From Actinoplanes derwentensis (GTDB lineage Bacteria; Actinomycetota; Actinomycetes; Mycobacteriales; Micromonosporaceae), in assembly GCF_900104725.1 (NCBI RefSeq), contig NZ_LT629758.1, positions 992,001 to 1,056,000 on the forward strand: a stretch of DNA of 64,000 nucleotides, written 5' to 3'. The notes below the pieces were generated by a model that worked only from the letters and a program-made list of their open reading frames with translations, did no database searches and was not told the origin of the DNA. This document shows positions 1 through 10,154 of this stretch, in pieces; position 1 is the first letter of the stretch; each line of letters starts with the position of its first letter. The translations under genes and the position numbers were made by a program.

Positions 1-65
1 GTCCAGCCCTTCTCCGGAACGCTGAGCGCGATCCGGTCCAGCCCTTCTCCGGAACGCTGAGCGCG
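1..65. repeat. Two direct copies of a 30-bp unit
   Basis: The unit starting GTCCAGCCCTTCTCCGGAAC occupies 1-30 and again 36-65, separated by ATCCG. The same ATCCGGT string recurs just after the second copy, so the true period is 35 bp and the array probably continues beyond the window edge. No function can be read from it. Confidence 0.85.
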
Positions 66-179
66 GCTCGATCCGGTTGCGGCGCCGACGAGTGTGACGC
101 CTAACCGCAAGATGCGGTGGGCCGAGTCGCTTGCGGATGCGAGCGGCACCGGTCACCAACGAAGGCGTAGCGCCCGCAG

Positions 180-762
180 CGGTCACCAACTGGTGATCTT
201 CCTGGCGATTCGCACCGACAACGTGAAGCCCAGCATAGGACGCGCGCTGGTCTTCCCCTCCATCCAGGATTTTCCGGTGACTATCGGCAACTCTGGGACA
301 ACGCGTCGCCCTACGGCATCGACTCCAGACGGCCGTATTCGACACGGCGCGTCACACCGTCGCCGCCGCCCGCACCGCTGTCCCGGCACATTCCCAACTT
401 CCCGGGCATTCAGCAGCGCAATGATCTGCAAGCGGCCTCGACATTCTGGGCGACCTTTCCTCAACGACATGGCCAAACTCGAAGAAGTCCGCACCGATTT
501 CCTGCGGGACTGCTACGCCAGTAGCGGCGCCCTGTCGCAATACGCGATGATCAGCAAACAGATCCTTCACTCGCGGTACGCGTTGCTGAGGCAGAAGCGT
601 GGGCCCGGGGTCGTGACGGTGAGTGCCTTGACCGTGCGGGGTCTCCTTACGGCCGTGACCGCCAACTCGACGAACAGGCTCCGGCGATCACCATCGGTGA
701 CCTCAGCTGGACACGGCATACCCGGGTGTCACTGCGGCAGCACGATCTCGGTCAGTGATGCT
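180..762 (+). pseudogene. Decayed coding remnant, frame-broken
   Basis: No single frame reads as a believable protein, but protein-like patches occur in different plus-strand frames. One around 270-330 reads SGDYRQLWDNASPYGID. One around 470-570 reads MAKLEEVRTDFLRDCYASSG. One around 650-755 reads ITIGDLSWTRHTRVSLRQ and ends at a TGA. This patchwork is what a gene broken by several small indels looks like. The family is not recognised. The 308-codon open frame across 94-1020 is composed mainly of low-credibility sequence and I do not call it a gene. Confidence 0.3.
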
Positions 763-1203
763 GACATCAGCGGGTGCGGTCCTGTTCTCGGTCACGGTTG
801 TCTTCGCAAACACCATGATCACCAACGGGTCGCACCCGTCCTACATGGACCCATCCCGATCGCGGGACCACACAAAATCCCAGCTAACGAACCTCTCAAC
901 CGACTACGCAACAGCCCTGGATACCCCTCTGGCCTGCTGTACGGATACGGAACGCCGCACATGAATCAACCGATGACTATGTCAACTGTGCGACAGTGTC
1001 TTTCGGTGTCAAAAATCTAACCGATATAGTTGCTCCAACTTTCGGTGGTTCGGCTCCGGCTCGGAAGGCGGAGTTTTTGAACGCTCCTCCATTTTTCTCG
1101 TGAGCCAACGCCTCAATTACCCGGCGGCCTCAGGGGAGCGGTCGCAAATAGAATCGGCCCATCTGCGCACTCTCTTGTCTGGCTTGAAAGGAAGCTGTTG
1201 CCC
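763..1203. other. Gene-poor stretch upstream of the M48 cassette
   Basis: I see no supportable gene here. The DNA becomes visibly less GC-rich from about 1000 onward. A good ribosome-binding site, GAAAGGAAG at 1186-1194, lies at the right end and serves the ATG at 1204. No clear promoter consensus or terminator is visible. Confidence 0.5.
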
Positions 1204-1659
1204 ATGTCCGGCACTTCCGGTCATTTTGACCCCTCAAGAGTCGGTGGAAGGCAAACCCCTGACTCTGACTTCATAGATCTGGAGGCTTTAACGCACGCCG
1301 AGCAGGTTTTGGTTTGGATAACAACGGCAGCGTTGAGTGGAAGCATCGGCAATGCCGCGTACGACTGGTTGAAAAGTGTCGGGCAGAAGAGTTCCCTATT
1401 TCGCCGGAAGCCCAAGACGGAGCCGACCGAGCAAGTTGCAATGGAGATTGCAGAGGCGACTGTCAGGGAGCGGATAAAGTGGCCAGAAATTGGTGCTCCA
1501 GAAGTCATTGAAAGGCGACTCGAGTGGGTTCAGGAAGGCGGCTTCTCCGTTCACCTCTATATGAATTCAGGAGCTTCGTACGTCGTCGTGATCGAACCGG
1601 GTGCGGAAACTCGTGAAGGGGCAGTAAGGGTATCGATAGAGGCGCGCAATGGAGACTGA
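1204..1659 (+). CDS. Small unknown protein coupled to M48 peptidase
   Basis: A 151-residue protein of unknown function. I start it at ATG 1204, because GAAAGGAAG (1186-1194) sits about nine bases upstream. The in-frame TTG at 1198 is too close to that site. An N-terminal hydrophobic Gly/Ala-rich stretch (roughly residues 30-50, with GSIGNAAYDWLK) is followed by a basic linker and an alpha/beta C-terminal part. It is possibly membrane-associated. Its stop overlaps the start of the M48 gene by 11 bp, so the two are probably translated together and act together. It resembles in style the small constant partners found next to effector genes in actinobacterial conflict systems, but this is only an impression. 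Base composition is lower in GC than the rest of the window. Confidence 0.7.
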   Translation: MSGTSGHFDPSRVGGRQTPDSDFIDLEALTHAEQVLVWITTAALSGSIGNAAYDWLKSVGQKSSLFRRKPKTEPTEQVAMEIAEATVRERIKWPEIGAPEVIERRLEWVQEGGFSVHLYMNSGASYVVVIEPGAETREGAVRVSIEARNGD

Positions 1660-4018
1660 GGAGATCAGGCGCCAGAACCGCTCGTCACTGCTGTTGATTA
1701 CCGGTGTCCCGATCGCACTGTTAATATTGATAACAGGGTCAGTGATTTTTACTGTCGTTGCCTTGAAAAGCGGATTAACCGTAGGCCTGACCTATCTAAT
1801 CACCTTTGTGGTGCCTCTGTTGTTGGCGACTTTTATTTCCCTGATTCGTGCTGCGGGTGAGTTGCCTGGGGCGACAGGTGAAGAAATTGACATAACAAGC
1901 CAAGCTCCCGAGATAGTGGAGTTGGTTAGGAGTGTCGCTTACTCGACCGGTCATCCGTATCCCGATCGTATCCTGTTGACCGATAGGGCAAATGCATCCG
2001 CAGGATTTCGCCGCAGAGCAATTTTTCGAAATTCTGGCCAACTCGAACTACGTATCGGTGTACCTCTTCTGGCCACCATGTCTGTGGCGCATTTAAAATC
2101 TATTGTCGCACACGAGTTGGGGCATTTTCAGAATAATGACCCATCGGTGACTTCGGCTCATCGGTTCGTTTCCTACTGGACCGATATACTTATTAGCAAT
2201 CTGAATGCTGCGGCCCCGTACTCGATGCTTAAATTCGTCGAGAAATTCCAGCTCCGTTTACTCAGCGAGAGGCTTCGTGGCCGAGAGATACTCGCCGACC
2301 AGGCAACTCTCGTCGTAGTGCCACTCGCGGTGGCAGTCGAGGCGTTGGAGATTGCGATCCGGGCAGACCGCTCCTGGAAAGATTTCACCGAGCGCTATCT
2401 TGGTGATGAGCCGCAACGCCGCACGCCCGCGACGGGCGTCTTCAGTTGTTTCACGCGTTACTACTGGCAGGTCTCCAGCCGATGGCCACCCACGTCCGGG
2501 GCTGGTCCTCGAGGAAAGAGCACGAGTGGTTCGCACCCGTCGAACGAGGAGCGGGTAACGGCTCTCCGGGTTCTGGCTAGCCAGAACTACTATTCACCCC
2601 ACGACGTGGATGACAGGCCGGCATGGCATCTTTTCTGGCGGTTTCTGCAGAGCTCCGAAGGAGATCGTCTCTTCACGCCCGCCGCCGCCGGTGTAAACCG
2701 AGTCGATATGTTCAGCATCGCCCGCGACGCGCGAATCGCGGAGGCGGCCCGGCTGGCTCAGCCTGCCATAATTGCAATGCGGTCGTTTTTCCCAAATCAG
2801 CAGCTGCTTCTGGGTCATTTGAAAAGCGTCCTGGCTGATGAGCAATTCTTCAGGAATTTAGCAGAGGCAGCTCGAAGACCGCAATCCTCAGTAGTCGCCA
2901 TGAAGCCTCTGTCGCGTCAGTTGGCAGCGGCCGTATACTTGACGCTGAGGGACTCACTGCGCGCTGATCTTATTGACGACTGGTTCGATGCGGTTGAGGA
3001 TTCGCCCGAGAGGGTTATGTTGCTCCTGGCAGAGGGAAAAATTGTCAGCCAGTCTGACCTGATGCGTCTTCTTGATTCATACGGGTTAGATGACTCTGTC
3101 GCCCTGAGTTCGCCTGTGAACAACGATTTCCGTGACTGGAGGAAGGTCACGGTGAAACAGAATGCAATGACGGTTAGGTTGAACAACTGTTCATACGATC
3201 TTTTTCATCTGGATGACAGGATCGTCTTCTGGCCCAGGCCGTGGCAAGTCCCTTTGTCTGATCTTCTGATCAATCGACTGAACCGGCGATGGCATAAAAT
3301 ATTGGAGGGAGAGAACTCGGAACGATTCTTTGACATCCACCTTTCGGGCATCTGGCACATGGAGGATGCAAAATCCGGAGGAACGGGTTTCGATATCCAG
3401 CTGCGGAACGGTTTCCGGCTGGGTGTGGTCGATGTGATGTTTCTCGGATGGTGGACACCATCTCCCTCGCGTTCGGCCACCAAAGCAGGTCATGAGTGGC
3501 ATAAGGAAGCTCTGAAGCTGCTGCGTGTGACCGCGGATAGATATCCCATCGTTACCGAAGGTTCGCTCGGCGTCGCGCCGCCCGAGACGCCTGTGGGACT
3601 ACGATTTCTGGAAACGCGGCGCCGTGCCGATAGCGTGATCCAACTGTCACTGATGTGTTTCCTGGTGGCGCTGGCGATTTCGATCTATTCTCTGTTTGAG
3701 GACGAATTCTGGCTGCTGTACTGGGCGTTGCTCCCGGTAGCGCTCGGGCTTATCTTCGGCGCTGCCGCATCGGCGTACATCCGAACTTCAAAAAGGAGTC
3801 TGGCACGGTTTCCCTTCGTCAGCGCAAAGAGCGTGAAGCGATACTACTGGTGGACCGGAGTTGTGGTGTTCCTCGGCATTTTCGGATGCGGCTTCGGTGC
3901 TCTCGCGCTCCCGAAAGCACTCATCGAGAGCCGGCGAGCAGCAGCATCGAAGGCTCCCGCGCTGGCAGCCTTTGTTATACCCGTCGTTGCTTGGTTGACC
4001 TGGTTCGCGGTCACCTGA
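1649..4018 (+). CDS. Membrane M48-family zinc metallopeptidase
   Basis: A 789-residue protein with an N-terminal M48 (HtpX/Ste24-like) peptidase domain. Two hydrophobic segments (about residues 13-38 and 43-66) come first. The zinc motif is HELGH at 155-159 and the probable third ligand is E213 in GREILAD, so the catalytic set looks complete. The protein is far longer than HtpX (about 290 residues). A long central region (about 250-650) with no family I recognise is followed by four more hydrophobic segments (about 660-685, 690-715, 732-755, 768-789). It may cleave membrane or misfolded proteins, and the long extension could carry substrate or partner recognition. It overlaps the upstream small gene by 11 bp. 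Its lower GC and codon use suggest acquisition by transfer. Confidence 0.85.
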   Translation: METEEIRRQNRSSLLLITGVPIALLILITGSVIFTVVALKSGLTVGLTYLITFVVPLLLATFISLIRAAGELPGATGEEIDITSQAPEIVELVRSVAYSTGHPYPDRILLTDRANASAGFRRRAIFRNSGQLELRIGVPLLATMSVAHLKSIVAHELGHFQNNDPSVTSAHRFVSYWTDILISNLNAAAPYSMLKFVEKFQLRLLSERLRGREILADQATLVVVPLAVAVEALEIAIRADRSWKDFTERYLGDEPQRRTPATGVFSCFTRYYWQVSSRWPPTSGAGPRGKSTSGSHPSNEERVTALRVLASQNYYSPHDVDDRPAWHLFWRFLQSSEGDRLFTPAAAGVNRVDMFSIARDARIAEAARLAQPAIIAMRSFFPNQQLLLGHLKSVLADEQFFRNLAEAARRPQSSVVAMKPLSRQLAAAVYLTLRDSLRADLIDDWFDAVEDSPERVMLLLAEGKIVSQSDLMRLLDSYGLDDSVALSSPVNNDFRDWRKVTVKQNAMTVRLNNCSYDLFHLDDRIVFWPRPWQVPLSDLLINRLNRRWHKILEGENSERFFDIHLSGIWHMEDAKSGGTGFDIQLRNGFRLGVVDVMFLGWWTPSPSRSATKAGHEWHKEALKLLRVTADRYPIVTEGSLGVAPPETPVGLRFLETRRRADSVIQLSLMCFLVALAISIYSLFEDEFWLLYWALLPVALGLIFGAAASAYIRTSKRSLARFPFVSAKSVKRYYWWTGVVVFLGIFGCGFGALALPKALIESRRAAASKAPALAAFVIPVVAWLTWFAVT

Positions 4019-4143
4019 GGGCTGCATGTGCGGCATGGACGCTCACGGGCGCGCATAGCGGTTTGGAGATCCTCGGCAGCGGCGCTGAACAGGGCAAACG
4101 GCTGCTGAGCGTACGCCGTGCCGCCACGCCTCAAGGCCGGTAC

Positions 4144-7044
4144 TCAGCTCAGGGTCCATTCCCAGCGGTAGGTTCCCGCGTTCACCAGGTATTCGGGGAG
4201 CGTGTCCGGGCCGCAGGAGGCGGTTCCGAGGCCGCGATGTGCTGCGTCCAAGTGCACCACCGACTCTGGTCGAGGCGTCAGTTCGTCGTGGTGGGTCGCC
4301 TGATCGAGATCCGCGGCGGTGAACCGGGTGACGCTTGTCTGCCGTGGCTGATCCATGGTCAGCTCCACAGATGGAGTGTCCGGGCCGGTCATGCGTAGCC
4401 GGCGGACTCCATGGCGGCCGCCGCTCTCCTGTGGGCGCAGGTACGGGGTGAACGCATCGTCGATCCGTACCCGGTATTCGCCCACCGGGCCGCCGACATG
4501 CCGGTCGGGGTAGGTGTCGCGAGGCCCGTGGCCGAACCAGGACATCTCATCGAATCCAGCCGTGAGTTGCAGGACCGTTCCGACTCGGGGCACGTCGTCG
4601 AGCCCGTCGGGCAGTGTCACTTCCTCGCTCACAAATACGATATTCCCGAAAAGGTGGGTGGTTTGCCTATGTGACACCGGGCCCATCGAAGTCTCGTACA
4701 CGGCATCGACGACAGTGCGATCCGATTCTCGCCGGATCGCGATCACCCGGCGCTCCGGATCGGGCAATCCGAGTCGACGCCAACGCTCAGCCTGTCCGCC
4801 GATCCGATCGTTATCGGTCGGGGCCCGCCAGAGACTGAGCCGGGGAGCGACGGCGAACGCGGGATGGACCAGCAGACCGTCGTCGTCGACCTCAGCGGGT
4901 GTGCCACCTGTTCGCGCCGGGGCCGGCAGCGCCGGCCGCAACTGGATCTGCGGACTGGCGATCTCGGTGCCGACGGGTGCCCACGGCTGGTCTCGCCCGA
5001 CGGCCACGCACAGGGTCAGCCACTGTTCGACGCCGGGGCCACCGACGCCGGAGGGAATCGGCACCACCGCCTCCTGGCCGGGGCCGAGGTCCGGCAGCGT
5101 CATCGGCACCCGCTGACCGTCCAGCTCCCAGACCGCGCGAAGCCACCCCAAGCTGCGGAAACTGCCGCGGTTGACGATCCGGACCTGGCCGTCACCGGCG
5201 TCGGACAGCCGGATCGGGGACGCCAGCTCGCGGTGTTCGTCCATCGCCGGCTTCGGGGTGCGGTCCGGGAAGACCAAGCCGTCGGCGCAGAACGTGCCGT
5301 CGTTCGGGGTGTCGCCGAAGTCGCCGCCGTACGCCCACCGGTAGCCGGATTCGACAGCGCCGTCCCGCCAGAACGAAGCGCTGGCGGGACCGGCCGGGCG
5401 CCCGTCGGAGAGCCGCTGCAGAATCCCGTGGTCCCAGAACTCCCAGATGAAACCGCCCTGCAGCCCAGGAGTGGTCTCGATGGCAGCCCAGTGCTCGGCG
5501 AGGGTGCCGTTGCTGTTGCCCATCGCGTGCGAATACTCGCACATGATCAGCGGCCGGTTCTGCGAGCCGGAGCGGGCGTGTTCGACGATCTGCGCCAAGG
5601 ACGGATACATCGGGCAGACGATGTCGCTCCCGGCAAGGCCGCCGGTCCAGTTGTCCTTGATCGCCCCTTCGTACTGCAGGGGCCGGGTCGGATCGGCGCG
5701 GCGCAGCCACCCGGCCGCCGCGTCATGGTTGGCCCCGTAATCGCTCTCGTTACCCAGCGACCAGATGATCACGCTGGGATGGTTGCGGTCCCGGCTCACC
5801 ATCCGGGCCACCCGATCGACGAAAGCGGGCAGGTAACGCACATCGTCGGCGATCTCGTGGGCATGGTCGTGCGCCTCGATGTTCGCCTCGTCGACGACGT
5901 AAAGCCCCAGCTCATCGGCGAGATCCAGCAGCACCGGATCGTTCGGGTAGTGCGAGGTCCGGACCGCGTTGAAGCCGTACCGCTTCATCAGCACCAGATC
6001 GGCCCGCATCTGCGAAGCGGTGGCCGTCCGCCCGGTGCGCGGGTCGAAGTCGTGCCGGTTCACGCCGCGGATCATCACCCGGACGCCGTTGACCAGCAGG
6101 TCCCGCCCACTGATCTCGACATCCCTGAATCCCACCCTCGTCGTCGTACGATCCGACTCGGCACCGTCACAGTCGTGCAGGACGACGGTCAGCGTCCACA
6201 GCGACGGTGTCTCGTCCGACCACGGCACCACATCCGGTACGACGGTGGAGAACCGTGGCTCGGCCCACCAGTCGGACACCCGGTCGACGTCGATCTGCTC
6301 CTGCTCGTGCGCGGTGTCCAGGGGAACCGGCCGGCCGTCGAGTGTCGCGGTGACCCGCCAGCCCTCGGGCAGCACCGGCCCGGTGGTGAGCACCCGGACG
6401 TCGACCTGGAGACTGCCGTTCGCGGCGGCGACCACCCGGAGGTCACCCAGGTAGGTGGAGGCGGTGCTGTAGAGGAACACCGAGCGGGTCAGCCCGGCGT
6501 GCCACCACTGGTCCTGGTCCTCGATCGCGGACGCGTCCGACCACTTGACCACGGTCAGGCGGATCGTGTTGACCTCGCCCGGCCGTACCGCCGCGGTGAT
6601 GTCGAACTCGGAGGCCAGGTGCGAATCCTTGCCCAGTCCCACGTCGACGCCGTTGACCCGGGCGAACAGCACACTCTCGGCCGCGCCGACGTGCAGCACC
6701 ACCCGGCGGCCGGCCCATGCGGCCGGCACGTCGAAGTCACGTTCGTGGACACCAGTCGGGTTGTGCTCCGGCAGCAGCAGCGGCGCGCCCGGCCACGGCA
6801 TCGTCACGTTGGTGTAGTGCGGCAGGTCAGAGCCGCCGGCGTCCTGCATGGTCCACGCGCCCGGCACGAGAATGCTCGCCCAGTCGTCGCCGATGGGTGA
6901 CGAAGGGTTGTCGAGCAGCTGGAACCGCCAGGTGCCGTCCAATGGCAGGCGACGGTCCGGTTCGTCCAGGTCGTGCCGGACGGCGTGGGCGGTCACCCGA
7001 CGCCATCCGGTGACCTCCGGGGTGTCCCAGACCCGGTCAGCCAC
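4144..7044 (-). CDS. lacZ: Beta-galactosidase, GH2 (LacZ-type)
   Basis: A 966-residue LacZ-type beta-galactosidase, close to the usual length of about 1020, with no signal peptide and so intracellular. It hydrolyses terminal beta-galactosides. The sugar-binding and immunoglobulin-like domains occupy roughly residues 1-310 and the TIM barrel about 310-600. The acid/base is E433 in SLGNESDYG and the nucleophile E503 in MCEYSHAMGNSNG. A C-terminal beta-sandwich with WFGHGP follows. Starts at GTG 7044 and overlaps the GH38 gene stop by 8 bp, so it is translationally coupled as the last gene of the leftward locus A operon. The gene order is DeoR, GH4, GH38, LacZ. The substrate may be a galactosylated oligosaccharide also containing mannose. 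Confidence 0.93.
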   Translation of the reverse strand: MADRVWDTPEVTGWRRVTAHAVRHDLDEPDRRLPLDGTWRFQLLDNPSSPIGDDWASILVPGAWTMQDAGGSDLPHYTNVTMPWPGAPLLLPEHNPTGVHERDFDVPAAWAGRRVVLHVGAAESVLFARVNGVDVGLGKDSHLASEFDITAAVRPGEVNTIRLTVVKWSDASAIEDQDQWWHAGLTRSVFLYSTASTYLGDLRVVAAANGSLQVDVRVLTTGPVLPEGWRVTATLDGRPVPLDTAHEQEQIDVDRVSDWWAEPRFSTVVPDVVPWSDETPSLWTLTVVLHDCDGAESDRTTTRVGFRDVEISGRDLLVNGVRVMIRGVNRHDFDPRTGRTATASQMRADLVLMKRYGFNAVRTSHYPNDPVLLDLADELGLYVVDEANIEAHDHAHEIADDVRYLPAFVDRVARMVSRDRNHPSVIIWSLGNESDYGANHDAAAGWLRRADPTRPLQYEGAIKDNWTGGLAGSDIVCPMYPSLAQIVEHARSGSQNRPLIMCEYSHAMGNSNGTLAEHWAAIETTPGLQGGFIWEFWDHGILQRLSDGRPAGPASASFWRDGAVESGYRWAYGGDFGDTPNDGTFCADGLVFPDRTPKPAMDEHRELASPIRLSDAGDGQVRIVNRGSFRSLGWLRAVWELDGQRVPMTLPDLGPGQEAVVPIPSGVGGPGVEQWLTLCVAVGRDQPWAPVGTEIASPQIQLRPALPAPARTGGTPAEVDDDGLLVHPAFAVAPRLSLWRAPTDNDRIGGQAERWRRLGLPDPERRVIAIRRESDRTVVDAVYETSMGPVSHRQTTHLFGNIVFVSEEVTLPDGLDDVPRVGTVLQLTAGFDEMSWFGHGPRDTYPDRHVGGPVGEYRVRIDDAFTPYLRPQESGGRHGVRRLRMTGPDTPSVELTMDQPRQTSVTRFTAADLDQATHHDELTPRPESVVHLDAAHRGLGTASCGPDTLPEYLVNAGTYRWEWTLS

Positions 7045-10000
7045 GGCGCAGCCGCAGGGTCTGCACTTCGAACGCGCGCAGTCCGAGCATGATCTCGTCG
7101 CCGTCGGTTTCGACTTCGATGTCGACCGGACGTTCCAGCAGGTCGGTCCGGACCGCTGCGGCCAGGGCGAACCCGGGGCGAAGGCGGCCGGTGGCGCGGG
7201 CGCCCAGCGACTCGTACAGGCGCACCACCACGTCCCCGGAACCGTCGTCGGCCAGCTTCACGGACTCCACCACGATCGCGTCGCCACTGGTCTCCACCAG
7301 CGGCGCGACCGCTTCGCCACCGCCCACGGCCCGCAACGGCAGGTTCAGCGCGTAGGCCTCGGCGACCGTGGCGGCGATGTCGGCGCCCGGCACGATGGCG
7401 TACGTGAAAGTGTGCCGGCCCTGGTCGGCGTCCGGGTCGGGGCTGCGCGGGGCGCGGAGCAGACTCAGTCGTACGGTAGTGGTGGTCCCGCCTTTGGTCC
7501 TGGTCTCCCGGCGCGAGTCGTGACCGTAGGTCGAATCGGTCAGCAGTGCCACGCCGTAACCGGGTTCACCGGCGTGGATCCACCGGTGCCCGCTCACCTC
7601 GAACCGGGCCGCGTCCCAGCCGGTGTTGGTGTGGGTGGGACGGAAGACGTGCCCGAACTGGATCTCGGCGGCCACCCGGTCGGCGTGCACGTCCAGGGGG
7701 AAGGCCGCTTTCAGGAACTTCTCCCGCTCGTGCCAGTCGGCGTCGGTGACGATGTCGACGCGGCGGCTGCCGGCGGTGAGCCGGATCGTCTGGGTGATGG
7801 TGGATTCGCCGTGGGTGCGGACCACCCGGATCGCGGCGAGCAGCGGACCGTTTTCGGTCAGCGTCACCTCGTCGGCCTCGATCAGGTCGGTCGACTGGTG
7901 GGCGTAGTGCCGTTCGACGTCCCACGCGTCCCACTGGCTCGGCCGGTCCGGGTGGATCTGCAGCAGGTTGCCGGGGGCGCCGGGTGCCAGGGCCTCTCGT
8001 CCGGAGGCGTGGTCGCGGATCGAGCGGATCAGTCCGGCCTCGTCCACCACGATCCGGACCAGGCCGTTGTCCAGCACGATGCCGTCGCTGTCGTGTTCCG
8101 CGGTCACCGGAGTGTCCGCGAACAGGCCCGCGACGGGGGCTGCCGCGGCGGAAGCCGGTACGTCGACGGCGACCGCCCAGCCACCACTGGCGAGCGGTTG
8201 TGCCTGTTCCGGCACCGGTCCATCGGTGACGACGGCGACCTCACGGCGCGGCCGCGGGCTGGTGTTGAGCAGCACCAGGCCTTCTTCGGAGGCGAGAGCC
8301 CGTGCCGCGGACCCGATCAGGGCGTCGAGTTCGCCGGCCACTCGGGCGTACGTCGCCTCGGCCTCGCGGTGCACCCAGGCGATCGAGCTGCCCGGCAGGA
8401 TGTCGTGGAACTGGTGCAGCAGCACGGTCTTCCACAGCCGATCCAGTTCCGCGTACGGATAATCCGCCCCGGCCCGCACCGTAGCGGTCGCCGCCCACAA
8501 CTCCGCCTCGCGCAGCAGATGTTCGCTGCGCCGGTTGCCGGCCTTGGTCCGGGCCTGGCTCGTATACGTGGCGCGGTGCAGTTCCAGGTACAGCTCACCG
8601 GACCACACCGGAGCATCCGGGTACTCGGCCTGTGCCTGCGCGAAGAACTGGTCCGGCGGCTCGATGACCACTCGGGGCGCGCCTTCGATGTCACGGAACC
8701 GGCGGGCGCGTTCCATCATCTCGCGGGTCGGACCACCACCGCCGTCACCGTGCCCGAACGGCGCGAGCGACCGGGTGGCCTTGCCCTTGTCGGCGAAATT
8801 GCGGACCGCGTGCGCGAGTTCGTCACCGGTCATCGCGGCGTTGTAGGTGTCGATCGGCGGGAAGTGGGTGAAGATCCGGGTCCCGTCGATGCCCTCCCAC
8901 CAGAACGTGTGGTGCGGCAGCGGGTTCGACTCGTTCCACGACAGCTTCTGGGTCAGGAACCACTCCATCCCGGCCAGCCGGGCCAACTGCGGATATGCCC
9001 CGTTGTAGCCGAACGAGTCGGGCAGCCACACACCCTTGGTCTCCACCCCGAACTCGTCGAGGAAGAACCTCTTGCCGTGTACGAGCTGACGGGCCAGCGC
9101 CTCACCACCGGGCAGGTTGCCGTCGGCCTCCACCCACTGGCCGCCGACCGGAATCCACTGCCCGGCCGTGACCGCGTCCCGGATCCGCTGGTAGACGGCC
9201 GGATAGTGCTGCTTCACCCAGTCGTACTGCTGGGCCTGTGAGCAGGCGAAGATGAAATCCGGGTACTCCTGCGCCAGCGCGGTCACGTTGGAGAACGTGC
9301 GGGACGTCTTGCGGATCGTCTCGCGCAACGGCCACAGCCAGGCGCTGTCGATGTGGGCGTGCCCGATCGCCGACAGGGTGTGCGCGCTGGCGTGCGCCGG
9401 GCGGGCCAGCACCGCGGCCACCGCGGCCCGCGCGGCCGGGGCGGCCACCGGGACCGGGTCGGCGTCCAGCAGATCCAGGGCCTTCTCCAGCGCGCGCAGG
9501 ATCTCGTGCCGCCGGGGGTCGGTGACGGCGAGTTCGAGCATCAGCTCGCGCAGCACGCTCAGGTCCAGGCCCAGATGCCAGACCTCTTCGTCGAGCACGG
9601 CCAGGTCGGCGCCGGCGAACTTGTACAGCGGCTTGTCCCCGGCGGTCAGTTTGTCGCCGAGCGGGGTCGGCTTGAACTCGTCGGCCAGGATGTCCGGGTT
9701 GGCGGCGGCCTCGATCAGCAGGTCGACCGCAGAAGAACCGGCGGGCGGTACGACGTACTGGTTCTGCGGGTTGACCGCCTTGATCGGGACCCCGGCGGCG
9801 TCGTACACCAGCGCCTCGGCCTGGTTGCCCGGCCAGTCACCGATGAAACCCAGGTCGAAGACCGCCTCGACCCGCCGCCCGGCCCAGTCTTGCGGGATCT
9901 CGCCCTCGGCCCGGAACCAGGTCGTGGACCAGGGGCGCCCCCACGGGCTGCCCAGGGTGAACGGCTCGTAGGTCGCGGTCAGCGCCTCGGCCACCGGGAC

Positions 10001-10126
10001 CGGTTCGTCCGGCACGTTCCAGGCGGACAGCCGCAGCGGGATCCGCTCGCTGTACGCGGCCGGCAGCACCCGCTCCTTGAGCACCCGGTCGAGACGTCGT
10101 TCGACCAGGGTCCGGTCGTCATGCAT
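7037..10126 (-). CDS. Alpha-mannosidase, GH38
   Basis: A 1029-residue GH38 alpha-mannosidase, a zinc-dependent retaining enzyme that removes alpha-linked mannose; cytoplasmic, with no signal peptide. An N-terminal beta-domain precedes the catalytic domain with GHAHIDSAWLWPL, where H258 and D260 are the expected zinc ligands. The nucleophile and ligand is D370 in WLPDSFGYN. Beta-sandwich domains make up the C-terminal half. Start ATG 10126 has GAGGAG just upstream. It lies 28 bp after the GH4 gene and overlaps lacZ by 8 bp. Together with GH2 and GH4 it suggests intracellular trimming of mannose-containing oligosaccharides taken up by the divergent ABC importer. Confidence 0.94.
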   Translation of the reverse strand: MHDDRTLVERRLDRVLKERVLPAAYSERIPLRLSAWNVPDEPVPVAEALTATYEPFTLGSPWGRPWSTTWFRAEGEIPQDWAGRRVEAVFDLGFIGDWPGNQAEALVYDAAGVPIKAVNPQNQYVVPPAGSSAVDLLIEAAANPDILADEFKPTPLGDKLTAGDKPLYKFAGADLAVLDEEVWHLGLDLSVLRELMLELAVTDPRRHEILRALEKALDLLDADPVPVAAPAARAAVAAVLARPAHASAHTLSAIGHAHIDSAWLWPLRETIRKTSRTFSNVTALAQEYPDFIFACSQAQQYDWVKQHYPAVYQRIRDAVTAGQWIPVGGQWVEADGNLPGGEALARQLVHGKRFFLDEFGVETKGVWLPDSFGYNGAYPQLARLAGMEWFLTQKLSWNESNPLPHHTFWWEGIDGTRIFTHFPPIDTYNAAMTGDELAHAVRNFADKGKATRSLAPFGHGDGGGGPTREMMERARRFRDIEGAPRVVIEPPDQFFAQAQAEYPDAPVWSGELYLELHRATYTSQARTKAGNRRSEHLLREAELWAATATVRAGADYPYAELDRLWKTVLLHQFHDILPGSSIAWVHREAEATYARVAGELDALIGSAARALASEEGLVLLNTSPRPRREVAVVTDGPVPEQAQPLASGGWAVAVDVPASAAAAPVAGLFADTPVTAEHDSDGIVLDNGLVRIVVDEAGLIRSIRDHASGREALAPGAPGNLLQIHPDRPSQWDAWDVERHYAHQSTDLIEADEVTLTENGPLLAAIRVVRTHGESTITQTIRLTAGSRRVDIVTDADWHEREKFLKAAFPLDVHADRVAAEIQFGHVFRPTHTNTGWDAARFEVSGHRWIHAGEPGYGVALLTDSTYGHDSRRETRTKGGTTTTVRLSLLRAPRSPDPDADQGRHTFTYAIVPGADIAATVAEAYALNLPLRAVGGGEAVAPLVETSGDAIVVESVKLADDGSGDVVVRLYESLGARATGRLRPGFALAAAVRTDLLERPVDIEVETDGDEIMLGLRAFEVQTLRLRRG

Positions 10127-10154
10127 GTGTTCTCTCCTCGCTTGGACCGGGCGA

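Noticed and set aside
94..1020. A 308-codon open frame on the plus strand
   Set aside because: Composition is Arg/Ser/Pro/His-rich with no family features, no ribosome-binding site, and the believable protein patches lie in different frames.
4864..6900. A 678-codon plus-strand frame across lacZ
   Set aside because: Antisense shadow with Arg/Gly/Pro-rich composition and no domain; the lacZ frame is intact.
6848..9241. A 797-codon plus-strand frame across the GH38 gene
   Set aside because: Antisense shadow of an enzyme with all catalytic residues.
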